Source of the DNA: Natronosalvus amylolyticus
Lineage (GTDB): Archaea; Halobacteriota; Halobacteria; Halobacteriales; Natrialbaceae
DNA: 64,000 nt
Direction: 5' to 3'
NCBI RefSeq assembly: GCF_024298845.1
Contig: NZ_CP101156.1
Span: 1,984,001 to 2,048,000, forward strand
The notes under the pieces are model-generated. The model was not told where the DNA came from. It worked only from the letters and a program-made list of their open reading frames with translations, and searched no databases. The first letter of the stretch is position 1, and each line of letters starts with the position of its first letter. The translations under genes and the position numbers were made by a program. This document shows, one piece after another, positions 26,293-35,384 of this stretch.

Positions 26293-26550
26293 ACGCGCCT
26301 CTTTTCGTGGCGAGGGTAAAAGGACTCCCACATCGACCGGAAGTGAGGGGTGCGGGGACAGCTGGTTCGATTCAAACCGTTTCGAATGAAAAACAATGTG
26401 AAACCGAGCCGCCGAACCGGTGGTACCCACAGTCGGGCGACCTGAGATCACAGACGCCGCTCTAAACAGTCACAAACGGTCCAAACGATTACAAACGGGA
26501 GTGGACGGCTACCGACCTATATGTGGCCCTCGCGGAGACGAACGGACGCA

Positions 26551-27291
26551 ATGAGCGCACTCGATACCCTCCGACGACGCACGTATCTCCAACTCAGTGG
26601 CGGCCTCGCAGCGGCGGGGCTTGCAGGCTGTCTCGGCGATGAGTCCACTGACGCGACGGGCACGCTCGAAACGAGCGTTACCGACCAGCCCGGCGACATC
26701 GCTGACTTCGAGTCGTGTGTCGTGACGATCGACGGCGTCTGGATCAAGCCTCGAGACGAAGAGTCTGGCGACGATACCGATGACCAAATGGACGACGAAA
26801 CCGATGACGAGGCCGAAAGCGACGACGGCGTCGAAACACAGGACGAAGACGACGTCGACCAGGGCGACGGACGCGAGTACCTCGAGTTCGACGAACCGCA
26901 GGAAGCGGACCTCGTCGAGTTACAGGGAGAGAACACACAACTCATCGACGAGCGCGAACTCGCGGTTGGCACGTACGAGTACCTCCAGCTCGACGTGTCC
27001 GACGTCGACGGCCAACTCGAGGATGGCGGCCAGGCCGAAGTGTCTACGCCGGGCAACGCGCCGCTCCAGTTCAACCGCAAGTTCGAGATTCGAGCGGACG
27101 AACGCACTGGATTCATCGGCGACTTCACGCCCGTTCGTCGGGGGCAGACCGAACGGTACCTCCTCCAGCCGGTCGCTCGCGGCACGCGGGTGATTTACGA
27201 AGACGACGAAACCCAGGACGACGATGGCACCGAAGACGATAACGAAACGACAGATGATGCCGACGACAGTGCCGGTGAGACCGACGAATGA
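26551..27291 (+). CDS. DUF4382-type Tat lipoprotein
   Basis: 246 aa. An RRR motif, hydrophobic core and lipobox GLAGC mark a Tat lipoprotein. The mature part begins with TGTLETSVTDQPGDI and VTIDGVWI, as in DUF4382 proteins, then an acidic insert, a conserved LLEL/VELQG region, LPVGTYEYLQLDV-like strand and a polyacidic tail. A TATA-like CTATAT at about 26515-26520 supports ATG 26551 over 26521. It overlaps the next gene by 4 nt (ATGA), so they form an operon. Confidence 0.82.
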   Translation: MSALDTLRRRTYLQLSGGLAAAGLAGCLGDESTDATGTLETSVTDQPGDIADFESCVVTIDGVWIKPRDEESGDDTDDQMDDETDDEAESDDGVETQDEDDVDQGDGREYLEFDEPQEADLVELQGENTQLIDERELAVGTYEYLQLDVSDVDGQLEDGGQAEVSTPGNAPLQFNRKFEIRADERTGFIGDFTPVRRGQTERYLLQPVARGTRVIYEDDETQDDDGTEDDNETTDDADDSAGETDE

Positions 27292-27638
27292 TTCCCATCG
27301 TCGGCTCCCTGGTCACGTTCATCGTCACGCTCGCCATCGGCGCCCTGGCCATCTATCTCGCCGCTAGCTTCACCGTCAACGCCGACAGTTACACACAGGC
27401 GATCATCACCGCTCTCCTGGGGGCGTTCGCCTGGGCGCTGACTTCGTGGATTCCGCTTGTCGGGCCGCTTATCGCCCTCGTCGTCTGGATCGGCGTTATC
27501 AACTGGCGCTACCCCGGCGGCTGGACCACGGCGGCCCTCATCGGCGTCCTCGCGTGGCTATCGGCGCTGTTCATCCTCTTCATCGTCGACGCGGCACTCG
27601 GCCTGAACCTCGGCGCGTTCGGCGTGCCCGGCGCCTAA
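27288..27638 (+). CDS. Small 3-4 TM membrane protein
   Basis: 116 aa, nearly all hydrophobic: segments at about 6-28, 35-55, 58-72 and 80-105. Starts inside the stop codon of the DUF4382 lipoprotein gene. A conserved-looking LVVWIGVINWRYPGGW loop joins the helices. No family name is recalled. Given the overlap, a membrane partner of the lipoprotein is a reasonable guess. Confidence 0.75.
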   Translation: MIPIVGSLVTFIVTLAIGALAIYLAASFTVNADSYTQAIITALLGAFAWALTSWIPLVGPLIALVVWIGVINWRYPGGWTTAALIGVLAWLSALFILFIVDAALGLNLGAFGVPGA

Positions 27639-27682
27639 CTTTCCGGCGAATCTTCCGTTCTGTTGTCTCCGGATGGGCAGAT

Positions 27683-27690
27683 TTTATCTC
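27683..27690 (+). promoter_or_regulatory. TATA-like box of the Hsp20 gene
   Basis: TTTTATCT lies ~27 nt before the ATG at 27713, which fits a leaderless or nearly leaderless transcript. Confidence 0.5.
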
Positions 27691-27712
27691 CCTCGAGCGC
27701 GTACCACCGCGT

Positions 27713-28132
27713 ATGCGACGAAATCCGTTCGAAGACCTCGAAGAGATGCTCGATCGCCTGAGCGAACAGTTCGACGGCGGCGTCGGAACGGACGGCCTCC
27801 CCGTTCCGAGTTCTGTCCCCGTCGACGTCGTCGACAGGGTCGACGAGTACGTCGTGACGGCGGACCTCCCGGGATTCGAAACGGAGGACATCGACCTCAC
27901 GCTCGCTGACGGCACCCTGCGCCTCGACGCCGAGGATACGGACGAGGACGAAACCCTGGACGAACATTACATTCGCCGCGAACGCACGCAACGCTCGATC
28001 AGTCGACGGATTCGACTCCCAGAGCCGGTCGACGAGGAAGGAGTGAGCGCAGGGTACAACAACGGCGTCCTGACGGTAACGCTGCCCAAGCTCGAGGAAG
28101 GAGACGACTCGAAACAGATCGACATCGAATAG
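27713..28132 (+). CDS. Hsp20/alpha-crystallin small heat shock protein
   Basis: 139 aa. A short N-terminal helix (MRRNPFEDLEEMLDRL) precedes the alpha-crystallin core from PVDVVDRVDEYVVTADLPGF to GVLTVTLPK, the conserved A-x-x-NGVL-type signature being YNNGVLTV. These ATP-independent chaperones hold unfolded proteins. A T5 run at about 28143-28147 likely ends the transcript. The start is set by the TATA-like box. Confidence 0.93.
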   Translation: MRRNPFEDLEEMLDRLSEQFDGGVGTDGLPVPSSVPVDVVDRVDEYVVTADLPGFETEDIDLTLADGTLRLDAEDTDEDETLDEHYIRRERTQRSISRRIRLPEPVDEEGVSAGYNNGVLTVTLPKLEEGDDSKQIDIE

Positions 28133-28177
28133 CGCAGTTGGCTTTTTCAGCGTGGCACAGCGACGGCCACACGGGAC

Positions 28178-28984
28178 TCACTCGATGACGTGTTGAATAT
28201 CGTACGAGCCGAGTCGCCGCACCCAGCCCCGTTCGGCCAGTTCCTCGAGGTCGCCGATCGCCTCCTGCGTTCGGTCCTCGTACAGGCCTGCGGCGACGTC
28301 GATGTGGAAGACGTAATCACCCAGCCGTTCGCCGCTCGGGCGAGATTCGACGCGCGTCAAGTTGATATCCCGGTCGGCAAACGGTTCGAGCAACTCGAGC
28401 AACAGGCCAGGATAGTTCGCGTTGGGGTAGACGACCAGCGAGGTTTTGCCGCCCGCCTGTGACCGGTTCGTCACCGGTGCCAGGACGAAAAACCGGGTCG
28501 CGTTCGAGGTCTGGTCCTGGATATCTTGGGCCAGAATCTCCAGATCGTCGTCAGCGTTATCCGGGTGGGCAATGCCGGCCACCGTCGGGTCGTTTCGCGC
28601 GTACTCGACACCACGGGCCGTGCTCGCGACCGCCTCGAGTTGTGCATCCGGATACGATGACTCGAGGTAGGAACGACACTGAGCCAGCGCCTGCGAGTGG
28701 CTGGCGACCGTCTCGAAGTTGGGACCCTGTGCAAGCAGGGCGTGTCGAATCGGCGTCACGATCTCACTCACGACGGCGACGTCGTATTCGGCCAGCGCGT
28801 CGAGGCTCTCGGTGACGCTACCCTCGATACTGTTTTCGATGGGGATGACCCCATAGTCGAACTCCGTCTGTGCAACGGCAGCGACGATGTCCGTCACCGA
28901 CTGGCGAAAGACGATATCCTCATCGACGGCCTGCGTGGCCCGGTGGGAGTAGGTCCCTTCCGGTCCGAGTGTCACAGCTGTCAT
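28178..28984 (-). CDS. pheA: Prephenate dehydratase
   Basis: 268 aa. The N-terminal PDT domain contains LGPEGTYSH, PIENSIEGSV and the catalytic TRF triad in NATRFFVL. The C-terminal ACT domain has the GAL-like and ESRP motifs (NLTRVESRP) used for phenylalanine feedback control. It converts prephenate to phenylpyruvate in phenylalanine synthesis. It is a stand-alone form without chorismate mutase. Confidence 0.95.
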   Translation of the reverse strand: MTAVTLGPEGTYSHRATQAVDEDIVFRQSVTDIVAAVAQTEFDYGVIPIENSIEGSVTESLDALAEYDVAVVSEIVTPIRHALLAQGPNFETVASHSQALAQCRSYLESSYPDAQLEAVASTARGVEYARNDPTVAGIAHPDNADDDLEILAQDIQDQTSNATRFFVLAPVTNRSQAGGKTSLVVYPNANYPGLLLELLEPFADRDINLTRVESRPSGERLGDYVFHIDVAAGLYEDRTQEAIGDLEELAERGWVRRLGSYDIQHVIE

Positions 28985-29163
28985 ACCCGTCTAACGGTGA
29001 CGGGGCCGGAAAAACGTACCGAGAGGCGCAACTCGAGGGTGCCGGACAGAGATTGAGTCGACACTCCCCCCACCCAGGGTAAGTACAGAGACGAACACCC
29101 GTCACTCGAGGGCGTAAAATACGTTGGTCGGACAACCGACCACAGGATGTTTGGGGGACGACC

Positions 29164-29472
29164 TCACTCGTCGAGGTGTTCGATACCCTTCTTCGAGACG
29201 TTCGCTTCGGTGATCTCGGAAGGCATCCAGTCCGGCTTGTCGTCAGGAGCTTCTTCTTCCCAGGCCCAGCCGTCGTAGATGTGGACTTTCTCCGTTCCTT
29301 TCTCTCGGAGTCGGAGTTCGACGCGGTCGGCCGCATCTTCGCTGGAGCCGGGGTCGAGTCGTCGAGCCGCTTTCAGTGCCGCCTGTCGAGGCGTGTTCCC
29401 GGAGAACACACTCGATTCGTCGCCGCCCGATTCGCGCAGTGCAAAGTTTCGCTTACCATCTTCACGTACCAT
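29164..29472 (-). CDS. MC1-family chromosomal protein
   Basis: 102 aa monomeric DNA-bending protein. The sequence RNFALRESGG, then TPRQAALKAARRL, RLREKGTEKVHIYDGW and DKPDWMPSEI follow the MC1 family closely. It has no histone fold and bends DNA sharply. ATG at 29472 is chosen; an upstream in-frame extension to 29574 does not match the family. Together with the double histone at 4530 the organism thus has both chromatin protein types. Confidence 0.93.
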   Translation of the reverse strand: MVREDGKRNFALRESGGDESSVFSGNTPRQAALKAARRLDPGSSEDAADRVELRLREKGTEKVHIYDGWAWEEEAPDDKPDWMPSEITEANVSKKGIEHLDE

Positions 29473-29712
29473 GGTTTTGTACCTCCGTGTCAACCGAGAG
29501 CATGATTTACCATAAAGATATCCCCGAAAACCGAGTGACAGCGCCGGTATGTTTAAGTAGTTGGCGGTCACCATCTTTCTGCAATATCGATAGACGACGC
29601 CATCGTCTCGAATCTGATACGTTCCAGGAAAATGTGTGAGTAAGAGTCATTCGCTGTGTCGTAGAAAACACTTAAGTATATCCTACGGCGAAGTGCGTGG
29701 TAGATACCCGCG

Positions 29713-29910
29713 ATGGTACGGAAAAAGAAGCTGAGTCCAAGCGGTGCCAAAGACGACGAGGGCAACTATCACAACGTTCACCTCAACCTGCACGAGGACG
29801 AACTTGCAGTCGCGGGCATGGATATCGGCGACGAGGTGTTCGTCCGCGTCCGAGACGGCAAAATCATCATCCAGAAAGCCGACGAAGACGAGGTCGAACA
29901 CGAGTTCTAG
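29713..29910 (+). CDS. Small AbrB/SpoVT-like protein
   Basis: 65 aa with a strand-turn-strand swapped-hairpin pattern (DIGDEVFVRVRDGKIIIQKA) like AbrB/MazE DNA-binding domains, preceded by a basic N-terminus MVRKKKLSPSG. It may be a small DNA-binding regulator or an antitoxin-like protein, but no toxin is beside it. A T5 run (29921-29925) follows. Confidence 0.72.
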   Translation: MVRKKKLSPSGAKDDEGNYHNVHLNLHEDELAVAGMDIGDEVFVRVRDGKIIIQKADEDEVEHEF

Positions 29911-30101
29911 CCGTTCACCGTTTTTGCACCTGAAGTAACCCCTCGAGAGAGCGTGAGCGCTGCCTCTCTGGACGATACAACCGGCCCATCGACGGTCGGC
30001 CCGGATATCTCGACCGTGCGGTCGGGGTTGCTGGCTACCGCCTGTACCACCGGAAGTTGCGACCCGTTCTCGAAAGAACACCTCGCAACCGCGTCTCTCG
30101 C

Positions 30102-31922
30102 TTACCGTAAGGCCTCGAGGTCGAACTCGAAGCCGGCGACGGGGACCTCGAGATCGTGTTCGACGAGGACTTTCGGGTGGACTTCACCGATAACACCGAC
30201 TTCCACACCGTCGATGACGACGGCCGCAGTGCGACCGTCGATGTAGGCGGGATGATCGGTTGGCGGCGTCTCGAGGTCGCCCCCGAAGCTCTTGACCAGC
30301 GCCTGCAAGCGCGCTTTCGCGTCCTCGAAGGCGGCATCGTGGCGGGCGAGGACGGCAGCGACCGCACGACCCTCGCTGACGCCCGTGTTCTCGCCGTCGT
30401 CGACTTCGGCGTGGAAGCCGATTTCGGCCAGGTCCTGCGGGTAGCGTCGGTGGGTATTGTTCTCAAGAACCATCAACAGTGACGGGGTAACCCAGGTCCG
30501 GAGCATGGTGTAATCCTCGCTGTAGGGGCCTTTGATGGTCGCTGGCTCGCCTGCACCGTAGACGGTTTCCGCTGACCCGGTGGTGTCGTCGCTGTCAGCC
30601 TTACCGGCCCCCGAACCGCCCCGTTCGAGGTTCATTCGCTCGAAGTTCTCGGCCTCGCTGATCATGTGGAAATTGAGCAGGTCCTGAAAGCCAAGGCCGA
30701 CCAGCCGGGTGCGCACGGCGTTCTCGAGTCGAGAGCGTTCGTGACGTCCACCAATCGTACCCACGTCGGGATACCGTGGTTCGAGGTCGTTGAACCCGTA
30801 AGCGCGCCCGAGGTCGTCGATCACGTCCAGCGGATGGAGGACGTCGACGCGGTACGGCGGGATGGTGACTTCGTACGCGCGGTCTTCGGCCGCCCCATCG
30901 CCGTCGCCAACGAGCGTCGCCTCGAGGCCCGAGCGTTCGGCCAGATCGATGACCTCCTCGCTCGACAGTTCGATGCCGAGGATGGTCTCGATTCGGTCGT
31001 GGGTAACGGTCTTGGTCTTCGTCGAGAAGTCCGGGCGAACCAGTTCGCGGCCGCCAGCTACACGCCGGCTTCCGTTCGAGTCCGCGTTTGCGGACTCGTC
31101 ATCACCGTACTCAATGGTGACCTCCTCGATAGTCGCCCCGCGGGCAGCCAGTGCATAACAGACGATGTTCAGCATGCGGTCGATGGTCCACTGGTCCGTG
31201 CCGGTCATCTCGACGAACAGGTCCCGCGAGTCGGTCGAGACCTCCGTTCGGCGGCCGTTGATCACCGGCGGGAACGAGAACAGCCCGATATCGTCGTAGA
31301 TGGCGGGGTATCGGTCGTACGCGCTCACCAGGTCCGCGTAGGTTTTCCCCGTCTGGTGGTCCTCGAGGACGTCGGCCGGCGTCATCTCCCGGTCGGCGTC
31401 GAGGGGAACGAACCGGTCGCCGTCGGGTTCGACGCCGACGTACTCGATGGTAGGGTTGCCTTCGGTTGCGGGCGCACCCCGAAGCATCGTCAGGTCGTGA
31501 ATACCGATAGCGCCCTTCGCACGCTTTCGTCCCATCGTCGCGTGCAGTTTCTCCTGCAGTTGAATCAACGAGTCGAGCGCGTCGTCGTCGAGGTCGACGC
31601 CGCGAATCACCGCGCCCGTGACGTACGGTCGTTCGTCGGGCACCGAGGAATCGACCGCTATCGTCCAGTCCGGACTGTTCGTCGACGGGACGGATACGCC
31701 TCGCGCGTCACCGTACTGATACCGAAGCGAGCGAGCGACACCTTCGACCGAGAGTCGATCCAGGCGGTCCGGCGCGAACTCGAGTTCGAACTCCCCATCT
31801 TCGGTCTCGCCTTCGTACTCGAGGCCGAGGCCGAACAGGTCGGTCTTGAGGTCGTCGTCGCTTTTGTCCTCGTGACCGGTCAACTCGCGCAGTTCGTCCG
31901 GGTCGATTTCGACGGTTGGCAT
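30102..31922 (-). CDS. pheT: Phenylalanyl-tRNA synthetase beta subunit
   Basis: 606 aa archaeal/eukaryal-type beta subunit beginning MPTVEIDPDELRELTG. It has B3/B4 editing, B5 and the catalytic-like domain with a conserved FNDLEPRYPDV and PQDLAEIGFHAEV. It pairs with PheS to charge tRNA-Phe. The start ATG overlaps the pheS stop by 1 nt (TGATG), so the subunits are translationally coupled. Confidence 0.96.
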   Translation of the reverse strand: MPTVEIDPDELRELTGHEDKSDDDLKTDLFGLGLEYEGETEDGEFELEFAPDRLDRLSVEGVARSLRYQYGDARGVSVPSTNSPDWTIAVDSSVPDERPYVTGAVIRGVDLDDDALDSLIQLQEKLHATMGRKRAKGAIGIHDLTMLRGAPATEGNPTIEYVGVEPDGDRFVPLDADREMTPADVLEDHQTGKTYADLVSAYDRYPAIYDDIGLFSFPPVINGRRTEVSTDSRDLFVEMTGTDQWTIDRMLNIVCYALAARGATIEEVTIEYGDDESANADSNGSRRVAGGRELVRPDFSTKTKTVTHDRIETILGIELSSEEVIDLAERSGLEATLVGDGDGAAEDRAYEVTIPPYRVDVLHPLDVIDDLGRAYGFNDLEPRYPDVGTIGGRHERSRLENAVRTRLVGLGFQDLLNFHMISEAENFERMNLERGGSGAGKADSDDTTGSAETVYGAGEPATIKGPYSEDYTMLRTWVTPSLLMVLENNTHRRYPQDLAEIGFHAEVDDGENTGVSEGRAVAAVLARHDAAFEDAKARLQALVKSFGGDLETPPTDHPAYIDGRTAAVVIDGVEVGVIGEVHPKVLVEHDLEVPVAGFEFDLEALR

Positions 31923-33451
31923 CAGTAGGTCACCTCCGTATCCCGCAGCAGTTCCAGGTCACACAGCGTGCCGTGGATGTCGCGAATGTCCTCGAAACCG
32001 TACATCAACATGAGCAGGCGCTCTAAGGCCAGCCCCCAGGCCATCACGTCACACTCGACGCCGAGTGGCTCGAGCATCTCCTCGCGGAAGATACCCGAGT
32101 TGCCGATTTCGACGAGTTCACCGGTCGTCGGATGGGTGCCGAACAGTTCGAAACTCGGCTCCGTATACGGGTTGTAGTGGGGTTTGAACTCGATATCGTG
32201 GATACCGAACTGGGCGTAGAACTCCTCGAAGGTGCCCATCAGGTCCCGCACCGAGAGGTCCTCGGCCATCACCCAGCCTTCGATCTGGAAGAACTCGAGC
32301 AAGTGCGTCGGGTCCAGCGTGTCGTTTCGGTACACCTTCTCGACGCTGAAATACCGCTGTGGAGGCTCGAGGTCGCCGATCTGTTCGCCGGAGAGATAGC
32401 GTGCCGAGAGCGACGTCGTGTGCCCGCGAAGGGCAATCGCGCGGGCGAAGTCCTCGTCCCACGGCGAGTTGTACCCTTCGCCGTCCGGTCCGACACCCTC
32501 GCGATGAGCGCGCTCGACGCGTTCGACGAGGTCCCCCGGCAAGTGCTCGATGTGGGTCGGACGCTCGAGGGCGAACCGGTCCCAGTGAGTCCGCGCCGGG
32601 TGGTCCTGTGGCATGAACAGACAGTCGTTGATCCAGAAGTCCGCGTCGGCGTGTGGCCCTTCCATCTCCTGAAAGCCCATGCCGACGAGCGTGTCTTTGA
32701 CGCGTTCTGCGGTCTGGCGCAGAATGTGGACGTTGCCGCCGTCGACGACCTCCGCGTCCGCTTCGACGTTGTACTCGGTGAACTCGGCCTCGCGCCAGTC
32801 GCCGCTCGTGAGCAGGTCGGGCGTGACCTGCCCGACCGTTTCGGCGGCCGAGACGCCGGCCATCAGTTCCGTCACGCCGGCCTCGGTGAGCGTCACCGAG
32901 CGGACCGTCGTCTCACGGCGCTCGAGCAAGCCACGGCGCTCGAGTTGCTCGAGCACGCCGTCGTCGGCCTCGAGGGAATCTGCATCGACCTCCTCGTCGC
33001 GCTCGGCCAGCGTCTCCAGTGCGGCCCGTTCGGCGTCCGCCGTCGGGTCCGCGTCGGGGTTAGCGGTCACCTCACCGCTGTCGATGACGCCGTAGCCCTT
33101 GCGGGCGTAGTTCGAGAGCGCGATGTTGACCTGTGGTCCCTCGAGTCCCGAGCGGCCGATGACCGGCCCCATCTCGACGGGGTCGTCGTCGGCACCCGCC
33201 TCGAGCGCGGCCTCGTAGAAACGCGTCTCGGGGAGGCCATCGGCGGCGTACTCGGCTCCCTCCTCGGTGAGCGTGATCGTTTCGTCGACCGCCTCGCTGA
33301 TAGCGACCAGACCGGCCTCCTCGAGTTCGAACACCGCGCCGGTGACCGTCTCGGGTGGCAGGTCGGTCGCGCTCGCGAGGGCATCGACGGACTGTGCCTC
33401 GTCTGCGCTCGCGGTCTCGAGGACCGCGACCTGTGCTGATGGAAGTTGCAT
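31922..33451 (-). CDS. pheS: Phenylalanyl-tRNA synthetase alpha subunit
   Basis: 509 aa class II synthetase subunit. Winged-helix DNA/tRNA-binding repeats fill the first ~200 residues, then motif 1 near FQEMEGPHADADFW, motif 2 around LLEFFQIEGWVM, and motif 3 GLALERLLMLMYG. It is upstream of pheT in the same operon. The ATG at 33451 is followed by MQLPSAQVAVLE, as expected of the archaeal form. Confidence 0.96.
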   Translation of the reverse strand: MQLPSAQVAVLETASADEAQSVDALASATDLPPETVTGAVFELEEAGLVAISEAVDETITLTEEGAEYAADGLPETRFYEAALEAGADDDPVEMGPVIGRSGLEGPQVNIALSNYARKGYGVIDSGEVTANPDADPTADAERAALETLAERDEEVDADSLEADDGVLEQLERRGLLERRETTVRSVTLTEAGVTELMAGVSAAETVGQVTPDLLTSGDWREAEFTEYNVEADAEVVDGGNVHILRQTAERVKDTLVGMGFQEMEGPHADADFWINDCLFMPQDHPARTHWDRFALERPTHIEHLPGDLVERVERAHREGVGPDGEGYNSPWDEDFARAIALRGHTTSLSARYLSGEQIGDLEPPQRYFSVEKVYRNDTLDPTHLLEFFQIEGWVMAEDLSVRDLMGTFEEFYAQFGIHDIEFKPHYNPYTEPSFELFGTHPTTGELVEIGNSGIFREEMLEPLGVECDVMAWGLALERLLMLMYGFEDIRDIHGTLCDLELLRDTEVTY

Positions 33452-33734
33452 TCGCTTGTTCGTATGGCTGCGTGTCGGTCAGTTAGCGGTTCCGATGTTC
33501 CGCGACTCGAGGCCGTCGGGTCGCGATGGAACGGCCGGTTTCGTCGTGACGGGCCTTTCGGCGCGTCAGGAGTCCGCCGGTCGGCTTACAGGTGGGCGAA
33601 AAAGGCGGCCGGTTTCGGCGGCCGAAAGCCGAATCCCGACGGGAAAAGCCGTAGCTGTGAGACGATTCCAGCACGACATCGGGATTGTGGTGCCATACTT
33701 CGACGGTCGCCCGGTATCTCGAAAAACGTTGTGG
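33452..33734. other. Intergenic region upstream of pheS, no gene
   Basis: 283 bp between the stop of the large unknown protein gene and the start of pheS, both on the minus strand. A GC-rich imperfect stem CGGTTTCGG-CGG-CCGAAAGCCG lies at about 33613-33635 and could terminate or attenuate transcription. No reading frame with a motif is seen. Confidence 0.45.
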
Positions 33735-35309
33735 TCATCCGTTCGAGACTCGCGTCGTCTCGAGGCCACCGGACTGCACCCAGACGAACCCCGACTGCTC
33801 GGCGGCGGCCTTCGCTTTCGGCAACGCGGCGGGGTCGAACGTCTCCTCGAACGTCATCCGCGTCTCCGTTGGTTCAACCGCTGGTAACTCGGGCAGGAAC
33901 GAATCGTCCTCGAGCAGGCCGCTAACGGAGACGTTCTGACCGGTTCCCATCGCCGCACCCAGCGCGAGATACTGTTCGTCTTCGTCCTGCGTTTCGCCCG
34001 TTCCGAACGACTCGTTCGAGACGCGCGTGGTACTCACGCTCCCCGACAACGAACCGAAGCCGTCATCGTCTGCCGTGGCCGCCCGGTCCGAAGCGGCCTC
34101 TCTCGAACGCGCAGCGTCGAACGCGTCGTTGGTTCCCGCGGTCTCGCTCGTGGTGTGAGCCCCTGTGAACTCGTTCGCGGAATCGGAACGTCCCGTCTCG
34201 CTCGCGAGCCCCGTACGCTCGTTCGAGTCACCCCTCCTCGAGTCCCCGGTGTGCGACCTGTTCGTCCCTCCAGAGCACGAACGCTCCGCCCCGCCAGAGC
34301 GCGATACTGTCGGCGAACCGCCAGATAGCACGTAGCCATCGCGTTCACGAGTCGTCTCCGCGGACGACGTCGACTCTTCGTTCCACAACGAAGCTCCATC
34401 GTCTCGGGCCCAGACCGGTTTCTCTGTCGTCGATTCGTCGCTTTTGCCCCCCTCATCCCTACATTCGTCGCTTTTGTCTCGCCCGTCGCTCGATTCGGCC
34501 TCCTCGATCAGCGACACCTCGGGTGTCGTTTCTGGAGCGCCGGTGTTGCCCCCGACGCCAGTCGAGTCCGTCGTCGCCCCTCTCGAGGGACCAGCCGTCC
34601 CGCTGCGGACGCGCCGTTGAGAACGCTCGAGTGCCCACTCGGGCCAGTGGCTATCGCCGTCGACTGACACCACAGCGTCAGAGGAGTCCGACGTATACGT
34701 CTCGAGCGAGGCCGCTGGTAACAGCGGGCGGTCGAACGCCGCAATTCGATCACCGTAGTCTGCACACACTGCCTCGAGTGCCGTCTCGTCGACCAGTGCG
34801 GCCCGCCAGCGGTCGACGCCCCGAGAGAGCAAGACGAACCCCGCGTCGGTTCCGTACAGGATATCTGACTCGAGTTGGTGGAGGATCGCCGGCAGATTGT
34901 CCCGCTCGAGCGGTGTCTTCGGATACGAGAGCGTCGTCTCCCGACTTCGACCAGCGGGATCGGTTGCCCGCAGTCGCCACTCGAAGCCGCTTCGTTCGAA
35001 CGTCACCGTCCACTCGATCGACTCGAACGCGGCCGTCAGTTCCCGTTCGAGGGTCTCCTGACTGTATCTGGCCGAACAGTCGATACCGCGGGGAGACCCG
35101 GAAATCGTCCGACGAAGGAACGTCGTCCGGTCGCGGGCGTCGTCCAGCGCCGTCTCCAGGACGGTCTCGAGTTCGGCAGATTCCTCGCCCGGCAGTCGCT
35201 CGCTATCGTGTTGGGCACGCAGATCACCCCCCTCGACGCCGAACCGACCGAGGACGTCGGCACAGACGATGGAGTCGCCATCGACCGCACTCGAGCGCCG
35301 CCGGATCAT
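33735..35309 (-). CDS. Large uncharacterised haloarchaeal protein with disordered centre
   Basis: 524 aa. The N-terminal ~200 residues look folded (TVTFERSGFEWRLRA, LPAILHQLESDILYG, DAGFVLLSRGVDRWRAALV). The middle ~230 are Ser/Thr/Gly/Glu-rich and disordered. The last ~90 (ALGAAMGTGQNVSVSG, FDPAALPKAKAAAEQSGFVWVQ) look folded again. No family is recognised. A TATA-like box GGTATAAACC near 35336 supports ATG 35309 over 35321. It lies 75 bp downstream of nothing on its strand but trpS, with 75 bp between them. Confidence 0.7.
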   Translation of the reverse strand: MIRRRSSAVDGDSIVCADVLGRFGVEGGDLRAQHDSERLPGEESAELETVLETALDDARDRTTFLRRTISGSPRGIDCSARYSQETLERELTAAFESIEWTVTFERSGFEWRLRATDPAGRSRETTLSYPKTPLERDNLPAILHQLESDILYGTDAGFVLLSRGVDRWRAALVDETALEAVCADYGDRIAAFDRPLLPAASLETYTSDSSDAVVSVDGDSHWPEWALERSQRRVRSGTAGPSRGATTDSTGVGGNTGAPETTPEVSLIEEAESSDGRDKSDECRDEGGKSDESTTEKPVWARDDGASLWNEESTSSAETTRERDGYVLSGGSPTVSRSGGAERSCSGGTNRSHTGDSRRGDSNERTGLASETGRSDSANEFTGAHTTSETAGTNDAFDAARSREAASDRAATADDDGFGSLSGSVSTTRVSNESFGTGETQDEDEQYLALGAAMGTGQNVSVSGLLEDDSFLPELPAVEPTETRMTFEETFDPAALPKAKAAAEQSGFVWVQSGGLETTRVSNG

Positions 35310-35384
35310 ATCGACACACACGTCCTCGACCGGTTTATACCTTCGTCAGACACCGAAAAATAACGACGATAACCGGGCAGACGC

